A stretch of DNA of 8,050 nucleotides from Candidatus Woesearchaeota archaeon (lineage in GTDB: Archaea > Nanobdellota > Nanobdellia > Woesearchaeales > UBA525): assembly GCA_018221165.1 (NCBI GenBank), contig JAAOYD010000099.1:1-8050 (forward strand). The letters are read 5' to 3'. Positions 1 to 4,303 of this stretch are shown piece after piece (within the stretch, counting starts at the first letter, position 1; the number at the start of each line of letters is the position of its first letter). Below the pieces are notes generated by a model. It was not told where the DNA came from. It did not search any database and saw nothing but the letters and a program-made list of their open reading frames with translations. The translations under genes and the position numbers were made by a program.

Positions 1-39
1 CCCATAGAGATCGACTTCCTCAACGGCATCCTTAAATAG
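1..39 (+). CDS. C-terminal tail of an upstream gene (partial)
   Basis: Frame 1 is open from the window edge and gives twelve residues, PIEIDFLNGILK, ending in TAG at 37-39. The other two plus frames stop within this stretch (frame 2 at once, frame 3 at about base 35). The residue mix looks like a folded C-terminus and the gap to the next start is only 20 bp, which fits an operon with the acidic protein gene. The fragment is too short to identify a family, and it could be chance. Confidence 0.4.
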   Translation, partial: PIEIDFLNGILK

Positions 40-59
40 GAGTATTTCTCAGGACTATC

Positions 60-410
60 ATGGTCGTCATTAACATCGACACGTCGAAAGATTCTAAGGA
101 AGAGATTAAACAGACAATCAAATATCTTCAGACGCTTGTTGATGGTGAGAGCTCGAGCGATTCTGGCTTTATCAACCCCTTCGCTGAAGACAGTAGCGAT
201 TCGAGTGATGATGATTCAAGCCCGCTCGATATGTTTGATAATCCCTTGGCAGAACCAGAATCTGATGAACCCGATGACACTGTTGATGTTGCGAGCATTC
301 TTGCTGAAGATAACGACGATGATGACGACGAGAGCGATTTCTCATCTGAAGCTGAGATAATAGCTGAAGATACTGAGGATGTCTACATCGAGATAGTTGA
401 TTATGACTAG
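60..410 (+). CDS. Small, highly acidic, largely disordered protein
   Basis: A 116-residue protein of unknown function. Residues 1-30 (MVVINIDTSKDSKEEIKQTI and onward) look like a short strand plus an amphipathic helix. Residues 31-105 are dominated by D, E and S (for example SSDSSDDDSS and DNDDDDDES) and should be disordered. The last residues, VYIEIVDYD, return to a strand-like or peptide-motif pattern. This organisation, a small ordered head, an acidic linker and a terminal motif, suits an adaptor or DNA-mimic protein, but that is inference. A weak AGGA lies at 51-54, five bases before ATG. It probably shares a transcript with the gene ending at 39. Its TAG overlaps the stop of the opposing phosphoesterase gene. 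Confidence 0.75.
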   Translation: MVVINIDTSKDSKEEIKQTIKYLQTLVDGESSSDSGFINPFAEDSSDSSDDDSSPLDMFDNPLAEPESDEPDDTVDVASILAEDNDDDDDESDFSSEAEIIAEDTEDVYIEIVDYD

Positions 411-1009
411 ATGTCGAGAATGAAGCCCTTTCGGCCGACATTGATAACTCGTGTTTTGCCCACTTGTTCTTCTAAGCCTTCTGCCTCGTGAACATGACTA
501 CAGAATGCGATATCTGGTTTGAGTTCTTCAATTGCCTTCCGTACACCTGTGCTGCCCTTGAAAAACTGAGTGAGTTTCTCCATCACAGTCCCCGACGGGT
601 GAACGTGAGTCACCATGATGCGTTTCTTCACGTAATGGATGTGCTTATGAGCTTGCTTGAGGGTATCATGGATTTCATCTTCGTCCATGCGCTCGATACC
701 GATGTTTGCCTTGCCGCAGCCGAAGAATGCGACATTTTCATACTTCGCGCTGTACCCATGCAAGTTTTTGATAGGGTATGTTTTGAGGAGGACGTCATGG
801 GTCGCGAGGCTGTCGTGGTTCCCTGGGATGATGAGCACTTTCTTCTGCTGCTCGATGAATGGCTTAATAACTCCTTTTGGTGGCGTGTCGAAATAGGTAA
901 AGTCACCGCAGATGACGACGAGATCGACATCTTCCATCTTTGCTCGTTTTGCGAGTCGCTCCGCCAATGAACGATCGCCATGGATGTCGCCAACACCGAG
1001 GATTCTCAT
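407..1009 (-). CDS. Calcineurin-like metallophosphoesterase (Icc-related type)
   Basis: A 200-residue cytoplasmic phosphoesterase. The metal-ligand motifs of the family are present in order: GDIHGD (D8, H10), GDF (D36), GNHD (N64, H65), THVHPSG (H135, H137) and SHVHEAEG (H172, H174). It ends with the usual closing strand, TRVINVGRKGFILDI. The length is that of a single catalytic domain with no added modules and no signal peptide. The motifs establish a dinuclear metal hydrolase; the substrate (nucleotide, phosphodiester or phosphoprotein) cannot be read from the sequence. Its ATG overlaps the stop of tsaC by four bases (ATGA), so translation is probably coupled and the two are one transcription unit. 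It resembles the small archaeal phosphoesterases related to Icc, an assignment from memory of the motif spacing. Confidence 0.9.
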   Translation of the reverse strand: MRILGVGDIHGDRSLAERLAKRAKMEDVDLVVICGDFTYFDTPPKGVIKPFIEQQKKVLIIPGNHDSLATHDVLLKTYPIKNLHGYSAKYENVAFFGCGKANIGIERMDEDEIHDTLKQAHKHIHYVKKRIMVTHVHPSGTVMEKLTQFFKGSTGVRKAIEELKPDIAFCSHVHEAEGLEEQVGKTRVINVGRKGFILDI

Positions 1010-1539
1010 CGTTCTTTCACCTTTCCTGTGGTGTGGTCGATGATTGTGCTTGGGCTGCCCTCTAATGGGCCATCGTCGATTATGAGGTCCACCACTTTCT
1101 TAAGCCACGGGTCGACATCCGTTACCTTAGTCATGTTTGGGACATCAGCGCGGTTCGCGCTCGTTGTGACGACAGGGAAGCCCAGCTTACTCACGACCTT
1201 ACTGAACCAATGATCAGGGATACGCACGCCGATGGTGTCCAGGTTGCCATTCACGTTCTTTGCCACTGCCTGCACGCGCAAGCGCAAGATGAGTGTGTAG
1301 GGGCCGGGTAGCTTGTCTAACCACTCGTTCTTGACCTCGCAGTTTCCGCGAATCCAAGACTTGCTCGGCGCGATGACACTGAAGGGTTTTGTTTCTCTTC
1401 CTTTAGCTTCACGGACACGCTTCACCAAGTCCTCTTTCGTCGCGTCGCAGCCGATGCCGTAGATAGTATCTGTTGGATAGATGAAGACGCTGTCTTTGAG
1501 CGCTTCAATATCAAGTGTGTCTTTGGTGACTGCGTGCAT
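1006..1539 (-). CDS. tsaC: Threonylcarbamoyl-AMP synthase (YrdC domain)
   Basis: A 177-residue YrdC-domain protein. The family makes L-threonylcarbamoyl-AMP from threonine, bicarbonate and ATP, the first step of tRNA t6A37 synthesis; in archaea KEOPS then transfers the group. Visible motifs: YPTDTIYGIG (21-30), KGR followed by KPFSVI (46-56), LPGPYT (77-82), GVRIPDH (104-110), TTSAN (125-129) and GSPSTIID (161-168). The Sua5 C-terminal domain is absent. The end is short: after IIDHTTGKVKER the protein stops, with little of the closing strand seen in many relatives. The start is chosen because a TTTTTAAA box is centred about 26 bp upstream of this ATG, implying a leaderless mRNA. It overlaps the downstream phosphoesterase gene by ATGA. 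Confidence 0.9.
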   Translation of the reverse strand: MHAVTKDTLDIEALKDSVFIYPTDTIYGIGCDATKEDLVKRVREAKGRETKPFSVIAPSKSWIRGNCEVKNEWLDKLPGPYTLILRLRVQAVAKNVNGNLDTIGVRIPDHWFSKVVSKLGFPVVTTSANRADVPNMTKVTDVDPWLKKVVDLIIDDGPLEGSPSTIIDHTTGKVKER

Positions 1540-1560
1540 GCTAAGAGAAAGAATATGAGA

Positions 1561-1568
1561 TTTAAAAA
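1561..1568 (-). promoter_or_regulatory. TATA box of the tsaC operon
   Basis: Read on the minus strand this is TTTTTAAA, preceded by CC. Its centre is about 26 bp from the tsaC ATG at 1539, so transcription should begin at or next to the start codon (leaderless). There is no convincing Shine-Dalgarno sequence in between, which agrees. Confidence 0.6.
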
Positions 1569-1575
1569 GGTTCTA

Positions 1576-1601
1576 CCGCGGCCATCGGGCAGTGGCCGCG
1601 G
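1576..1601 (-). terminator. GC-rich hairpin after the microprotein operon
   Basis: CCGCGGCCA and TGGCCGCGG form a perfect 9-bp stem around an 8-base loop. On the minus strand it starts 13 bases after the last microprotein stop (1615) and is followed, after TAGAACC, by TTTTT, a terminator-like arrangement. The T-run is the same one that forms the tsaC TATA box. Archaeal termination relies mainly on T-runs, so the hairpin may instead be a processing or protein-binding site. Confidence 0.5.
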
Positions 1602-1614
1602 AAGGGGCAAAGAA

Positions 1615-1731
1615 CTAGAGATTAGCGACGCTTTCTTCTCTGACTGATTGGCGCCAGAGGAAATCATCCATCTGTTGGACGTAGTTGTCGTACTCGTTCC
1701 ATTCCATGAACGTTTTCTTCTTGAAAAACAC
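1615..1731 (-). CDS. Microprotein D (38 aa), GTG start
   Basis: An unrecognised 38-residue protein starting at GTG. It is preceded by a strong GGGGGTGG Shine-Dalgarno sequence and by the stop of the previous frame one base away. It opens with a basic aromatic head (FFKKKTF), followed by an aromatic and acidic helix-like stretch (MEWNEYDNYVQQMDDFLW) and the tail RQSVREESVANL. Composition and heptad-like spacing suggest one amphipathic helix, perhaps binding a partner. It has no membrane segment. It is the last member of the cluster, before the GC hairpin. It could be a fragment of a decayed gene, but the correctly placed start signal argues against that. Confidence 0.45.
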   Translation of the reverse strand: MFFKKKTFMEWNEYDNYVQQMDDFLWRQSVREESVANL

Positions 1732-1732
1732 T

Positions 1733-1852
1733 TTACCACCCCCTGAGGTAGTGTTTCATCTCTTCCTCGTCGGTGATGAGGCCGTGCTGGCCCAGCACGG
1801 TGGTGATGTCATCCGCGTATCGGTCGCTGTCTTGGAAAGCTGCTGCAGTCAT
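1733..1852 (-). CDS. Microprotein C (39 aa), acidic
   Basis: An unrecognised 39-residue acidic protein (MTAAAFQDSDRYADDITTVL, then GQHGLITDEEEMKHYLRGW). The chosen ATG has GAGGT seven bases upstream and sits in an ATGA overlap with a five-codon frame that itself overlaps the stop of microprotein B. The frame stays open upstream to an ATG at 1915, giving 60 residues, but that extension runs across microprotein B and has poor composition, so the shorter form is preferred. DITTVLGQHGLITDEEEMKHYL could form two short helices around a turn. The function is unknown. Confidence 0.5.
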   Translation of the reverse strand: MTAAAFQDSDRYADDITTVLGQHGLITDEEEMKHYLRGW

Positions 1853-1862
1853 TTGTAGTACC

Positions 1863-1973
1863 TCATATCCATGCGTCGCTGTGCTGCATGTCAAAGCTCT
1901 GTTCGAGCGTGACATTCTTCATCTGCTTGAAAAACAATTCTTCAATGAATGTGTGGTCTTTGTGTGGGGGCAT
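1863..1973 (-). CDS. Microprotein B (36 aa)
   Basis: An unrecognised 36-residue protein beginning MPPHKDHTFIEELFFKQMKN. A GAGGTGA Shine-Dalgarno sequence lies five bases before ATG, the best match in the cluster. The middle, FIEELFFKQM, reads as an amphipathic helix; the remainder is polar (VTLEQSFDMQHSDAWI). Its TGA forms an ATGA with a tiny frame that leads into microprotein C. A second TATA-like sequence (TTATAAA, minus strand 2027-2021) could start transcription about 25 bases upstream, so B, C and D might also be expressed without A. Confidence 0.45.
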   Translation of the reverse strand: MPPHKDHTFIEELFFKQMKNVTLEQSFDMQHSDAWI

Positions 1974-1978
1974 ATTGT

Positions 1979-2005
1979 TCACCTCAATGTTTGCTCTGTT
2001 TCCAT
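1979..2005 (-). other. Eight-codon mini-ORF (METEQTLR)
   Basis: ATG with a strong GGAGTGA Shine-Dalgarno sequence eight bases upstream, eight codons and TGA. The stop lies five bases before the start of microprotein B, and the B Shine-Dalgarno sequence overlaps the end of this frame. It could be a leader that controls translation of B, or the remnant of a gene start. Too short to call a gene. Confidence 0.3.
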
Positions 2006-2021
2006 GTTACGGCTCACTCCT

Positions 2022-2174
2022 TTATAAGCGCGGCGCGAGGATGTCCAGTGCTTCTCGACGATAAAGGGCTTCTAGAGGGGTTGTTTTGATGGTTTCGGGC
2101 TGTCCAGTGGTCTGTGAATCAGAAAACACCACATATAGTTCATATACCAACGATAAGTAGCTACTCACGCTCAT
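2022..2174 (-). CDS. Microprotein A (50 aa), first gene of a small operon
   Basis: An unrecognised 50-residue protein. Residues 6-17 (YLSLVYELYVVF) are hydrophobic and aromatic, too short for an ordinary membrane span. Residues 18-32 are polar and probably flexible. Residues 33-49 (PLEALYRREALDILAPR) should form an amphipathic helix. The start is chosen because a TTTAAAAA box is centred about 34 bp upstream, putting transcription start a few bases before ATG. The TAA merges into AAAGGAGTGA, the Shine-Dalgarno sequence of the next frame, a sign of an operon. Codon choice in the C-terminal half (CTG GAC ATC CTC GCG) looks like genuine coding sequence. Confidence 0.5.
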   Translation of the reverse strand: MSVSSYLSLVYELYVVFSDSQTTGQPETIKTTPLEALYRREALDILAPRL

Positions 2175-2204
2175 AATACACTTTTTTTGCACAAAACAGT
2201 AACA

Positions 2205-2212
2205 TTTTTAAA
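2205..2212. promoter_or_regulatory. Shared, bidirectional TATA box
   Basis: TTTTTAAA on plus and TTTAAAAA on minus, nearly symmetric. Plus-strand transcription would start near 2235, next to an ATG at 2236. Minus-strand transcription would start near 2182, eight bases before the microprotein A start. No other TATA-like sequence is better placed for either gene. Confidence 0.55.
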
Positions 2213-2283
2213 CTATTATTTTCTCAACAAGGGTCATGGAAGCAATTAGTTTCCCTCAAAACACAAGGCAGGTGACTAGACAT

Positions 2284-2523
2284 ATGGCAGAGAAGCGTGG
2301 TCGAGGCCGCCCCCGTGGATTCGGAACGGCACCCGGCGATTTCAAAGATAGGTTCCAGAAGTTCTACTACGAGCACAGAGCTCGGCTCAACGACGGCCGT
2401 CGCATACTCTACGAGGAGCGCAAGGCCAAAGGCTTATGCGTGCGCTGCGGCAAGAAGACTGTGCAGAAGAGCGTCTTTTGTCGACACCATCTTGATTTAA
2501 GTCGACAGTATAATCGTAACTAA
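2284..2523 (+). CDS. AT-hook and zinc-motif DNA-binding protein, copy 1
   Basis: A 79-residue, very basic protein. Residues 5-14 (RGRGRPRGFG) contain the GRP core of an AT-hook, which binds the minor groove of AT-rich DNA. Residues 20-50 are a basic helical stretch. A C-terminal CX2C-X10-CX2H pattern (C52, C55, C66, H69; H68 also near) probably binds zinc. The ATG at 2284 has AGGTGA eight bases upstream, and its N-terminus matches the next gene. The frame is also open to an ATG at 2236, which coincides with the predicted transcription start and would add MEAISFPQNTRQVTRH. About two thirds of residues match copy 2. A chromatin or transcription role is inferred; regulation of its own AT-rich promoter is possible. 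Confidence 0.8.
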   Translation: MAEKRGRGRPRGFGTAPGDFKDRFQKFYYEHRARLNDGRRILYEERKAKGLCVRCGKKTVQKSVFCRHHLDLSRQYNRN

Positions 2524-2524
2524 A

Positions 2525-2543
2525 TCCTTTTTCTCTTTTCTCA
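2525..2543 (+). terminator. T-rich terminator after copy 1
   Basis: Two closely spaced T-runs (CTTTTTCTCTTTTCTC) directly follow the stop codon, as in typical archaeal terminators. Copy 2 has its own TATA box, so the two paralogues appear to be separate transcripts. Confidence 0.5.
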
Positions 2544-2583
2544 ACTTAGATAGAGGAATCCTTGCTATTATTCCTTCTTTTCG

Positions 2584-2591
2584 TTTAATAA
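2584..2591 (+). promoter_or_regulatory. TATA box of AT-hook copy 2
   Basis: TTTAATAA centred about 26 bp before 2614. This would give a short leader of about 12-16 bases carrying GAGGTGAT (2614-2621), four bases before ATG. Confidence 0.4.
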
Positions 2592-2625
2592 TTCATACAC
2601 CTTTTTGCCTTACGAGGTGATACGT

Positions 2626-2856
2626 ATGGAAGAAAAACGAGGACGTGGAAGACCAAGGGGCTTTGGAGAGACTCCTTCAGGATACAAGGATCGCTTTCAG
2701 AAGTTTTATTTTTCGCATAGAGAGCGACTGAATGACGAACGACGCAATGCTTACGATGAGAAGAAACGCAAAGGCATCTGTGTCCGTTGTAGTGACAAAG
2801 CTGTCAGAGATAGCGTGTTCTGTAGAGACCACCGCGAACGCACGCATAAGAACTGA
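2626..2856 (+). CDS. AT-hook and zinc-motif DNA-binding protein, copy 2
   Basis: A 76-residue paralogue of the preceding gene: the same AT-hook at 5-14, the same basic middle (KDRFQKFYFSHRERLNDERR) and the same cysteine/histidine pattern (C52, C55, C66, H69). About 47 of the first 69 residues are identical. The start is the ATG behind GAGGTGAT; a TTG in frame at 2605 would add seven residues but places the Shine-Dalgarno sequence inside the gene. The C-terminus ends in basic residues (RERTHKN). Over the identical KRGRGRPRGFG segment, ten of eleven codons differ synonymously from copy 1, so the duplication is old or one copy was acquired separately. It probably acts as a small nucleoid or regulatory protein; this is inference from motifs. 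Confidence 0.8.
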   Translation: MEEKRGRGRPRGFGETPSGYKDRFQKFYFSHRERLNDERRNAYDEKKRKGICVRCSDKAVRDSVFCRDHRERTHKN

Positions 2857-2881
2857 AAGATTGGTTCAGTAGAAAGTAAGA

Positions 2882-2981
2882 TTGCTGCCTTGGGATAATC
2901 GCCAGACCTGAGCATGGACTCGGAGTCCATAATCGCGAGGGTCTGGAAAATCTCACCTCGGTGAGCAAGAGCCCGCAGCAA
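2882..2981. ncRNA. Candidate structured RNA, three-way junction
   Basis: The segment folds into three helices. P1: TTGCTGC (2882-2888) with GCAGCAA (2975-2981), extended past a three-base bulge by GGG (2892-2894) with CCC (2972-2974). P2: CCAGACC (2902-2908) with GGTCTGG (2940-2946), then an internal loop and ATGGACT/AGTCCAT (2914-2930) with a CGG loop. P3: CTCACCTCGGTGAG (2952-2965). All pairs are Watson-Crick, so the strand is not settled. On minus, GTTTTAAT (3006-2999) is about 26 bp before the 5' end of P1 and a pyrimidine-rich stretch follows. On plus, one extra U-G pair extends P2. It does not match tRNA, RNase P or SRP RNA as far as I can see; it could be a 3' UTR or terminator structure. 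Confidence 0.4.
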
Positions 2982-3025
2982 AGTGATGATTACCCCCCCA
3001 TTAAAACATCTTTATCATATTCTCT

Positions 3026-4087
3026 TTAGAAATCAGTAATCTTTCTGTTGACGATGGTGGTGTTGCCGCCCTCGCCAGTTTTGCGTTCTAAGGTAACGAA
3101 CTTGCCCTCGTCGAGACTTGCTATTTTTCTCTGGAAGGTTTTGTAACTCGCTTTGCCACCTTCTTTCTTATACACATTGAAGAGCTCTCCAATTTTTTTA
3201 CCATCATGTTTCTTCACAACATCATAGATGAACTTCTCCTCGTCGGTGAGGTCTTCGCTGCTCTTGATGGTGAACTCGTCCATCGCGCCTAAAGCTTCCT
3301 TGACGTGCTCTTCTGCAATCTTCTTCTGCGCTTTCGCTTCCGCCTTCAACGTTGCTTGGCGCATCAAGTAGAGACCAGTACGGACGTCCTTAGCAAGCGC
3401 TGCTTTCTGCACGACGAGGTCGAAAGCTTTTGGTTCCCACACCCCGGGCACGAAGGCGAACTCACTTCTTTGTTCCAGGATGCCTCTGGTTTCTTTGTCG
3501 TTATATTGTTTGAACTCGATGAGTTCTGGCGTGAGTCGTGACTTTATTCTTTCATCTAATTCGATGAGCCAGGACTTGTAATTGGTGATGAGGATGATGG
3601 ATTTCTTGAACAAGTCCTCGAGGAGAGAATAGAGAAAGTCAAACTCTTCCGCTTTGTCAATCTCGTCGAACACTAAAACTGCTGATTTCTTGTTGACGAT
3701 AGAAGCAATAACTTTCATGAGCTCAGTTGAATTCTTGTTCTGTGTGAACTTGAAACCAAGAGCGTCGCATAATTCTAAGAGTACTTTGTACGTTGTGTTT
3801 GCTTGCCAGCAATTGACATAGCACACTTCAATTTCGTCGCTTTCATCCTCGAGCTCACGCATGACAAATCGTGCGGCAGCAGTTTTACCAATACCCGGTG
3901 CGCCGTGGATGAGTGCATTGCGTCCATTGCGGCCTTCAAGCAAAGGCGCGACCAATCTCGCGAGTTCCTTCTGCTCTCGTTCTCGGTAGGGGAGAATCTT
4001 TGGTAAGAATTCGTACTCGAGCGCGTCCTCGTTCCTGAAGAGCGATTCGCCGGCGCCGAGCACATCATCGAACAATCCCATACTCAT
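3026..4087 (-). CDS. cdc6: Orc1/Cdc6 replication initiator
   Basis: A 353-residue AAA+ ATPase that in archaea binds origin repeats and loads the MCM helicase. Visible parts: Walker A GAPGIGKT (62-69), Walker B VLVFDEID (137-144), a sensor-1 region ILITNY (165-170), a DERIKSRL segment (178-185) where the arginine finger lies, and sensor 2 in KDVRTGLYLMRQA (233-245). From about 280 a winged-helix domain begins (LTDEEKFIYDVV) and ends in the basic wing around TLERKTGEGGNTTIVNRK. Length is slightly shorter than many archaeal relatives, with no missing motif. A second ATG at codon 3 is possible. A TATA-like ATAAATA at 4158-4164 predicts a 5' leader of about 48 bases that contains an inverted repeat, suggesting autoregulation or origin linkage. 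Confidence 0.93.
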   Translation of the reverse strand: MSMGLFDDVLGAGESLFRNEDALEYEFLPKILPYREREQKELARLVAPLLEGRNGRNALIHGAPGIGKTAAARFVMRELEDESDEIEVCYVNCWQANTTYKVLLELCDALGFKFTQNKNSTELMKVIASIVNKKSAVLVFDEIDKAEEFDFLYSLLEDLFKKSIILITNYKSWLIELDERIKSRLTPELIEFKQYNDKETRGILEQRSEFAFVPGVWEPKAFDLVVQKAALAKDVRTGLYLMRQATLKAEAKAQKKIAEEHVKEALGAMDEFTIKSSEDLTDEEKFIYDVVKKHDGKKIGELFNVYKKEGGKASYKTFQRKIASLDEGKFVTLERKTGEGGNTTIVNRKITDF

Positions 4088-4105
4088 TCACTTCGTTCAT
4101 TCGTA

Positions 4106-4132
4106 GGGTTCCTGAACTGCGTTTCGGAACCC
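4106..4132. repeat. Inverted repeat GGGTTCC...GGAACCC in the cdc6 leader
   Basis: A perfect 7-bp inverted repeat with a 13-base spacer, lying at about +3 to +29 of the predicted cdc6 transcript and followed on the plus strand by GCGGGGTG and GATGGGGTG. Archaeal origin recognition boxes pair a TTCC/GGAA-type dyad with a G-run, so this is a candidate Cdc6 binding site. It would also form an mRNA hairpin. Confidence 0.45.
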
Positions 4133-4269
4133 ATGCGGGGTGCGAGGATGGGGTGCTATTTATGGATGTTGGTGGCTAAGGCGGAGAAAGTGAATTGTTT
4201 TCTATATGGTTATTAATTAATTTCATAAAACACTACAATATCTACTTTTTAGTAGTAAAAATAGAAAAG

Positions 4270-4277
4270 TATTTAAA
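4270..4277 (+). promoter_or_regulatory. TATA box of the PIN / RNA ligase operon
   Basis: TATTTAAA, centred about 30 bp before the ATG at 4304, gives a predicted leader of about four bases. There is no Shine-Dalgarno sequence, so the first gene should be read from a nearly leaderless mRNA. Confidence 0.6.
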
Positions 4278-4303
4278 CAAACTTCTACATAAAGAGTAGC
4301 ACT

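Larger units (their letters stand above)
4088..4303. other. Candidate replication origin / divergent promoter region
   Basis: The gap between divergent cdc6 and the PIN gene. The left part holds the inverted repeat and G-runs (4106-4157). The right part (about 4195-4280) is very AT-rich, with the palindrome ATTAATTAAT (4212-4221) and the dyad CTACT-TTTT-AGTAG (4242-4255), as expected for a DNA-unwinding element. The cdc6 TATA (ATAAATA on minus, 4164-4158) also lies here. Archaeal origins often adjoin cdc6, but no canonical origin recognition box was identified. Confidence 0.4.

Noticed and set aside
488..970. A 160-codon plus-strand open frame opposite the phosphoesterase gene
   Set aside because: It is antisense to a gene with all catalytic motifs, its composition (Cys/Phe-rich) is typical of a shadow frame, and it has no promoter.
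1422..1739. A 105-codon minus-strand frame crossing the GC hairpin into tsaC
   Set aside because: The peptide is Arg/Ser-rich, runs through a hairpin and a promoter and overlaps tsaC out of frame; the 38-residue frame in the same DNA has a better start signal and composition.
2751..2981. A 76-codon minus-strand frame through the structured RNA region
   Set aside because: It overlaps the end of AT-hook copy 2 on the opposite strand and no start signal or known motif is visible; paired helices explain the sequence better.
2857..3000. A tRNA, SRP RNA, RNase P RNA, or H/ACA or C/D guide RNA in the cdc6 downstream gap
   Set aside because: No T-arm consensus, no RNase P or SRP core motifs, no box D after the box C-like GTGATGA, and no kink-turn in the upper stem of P2 despite AAA following it.
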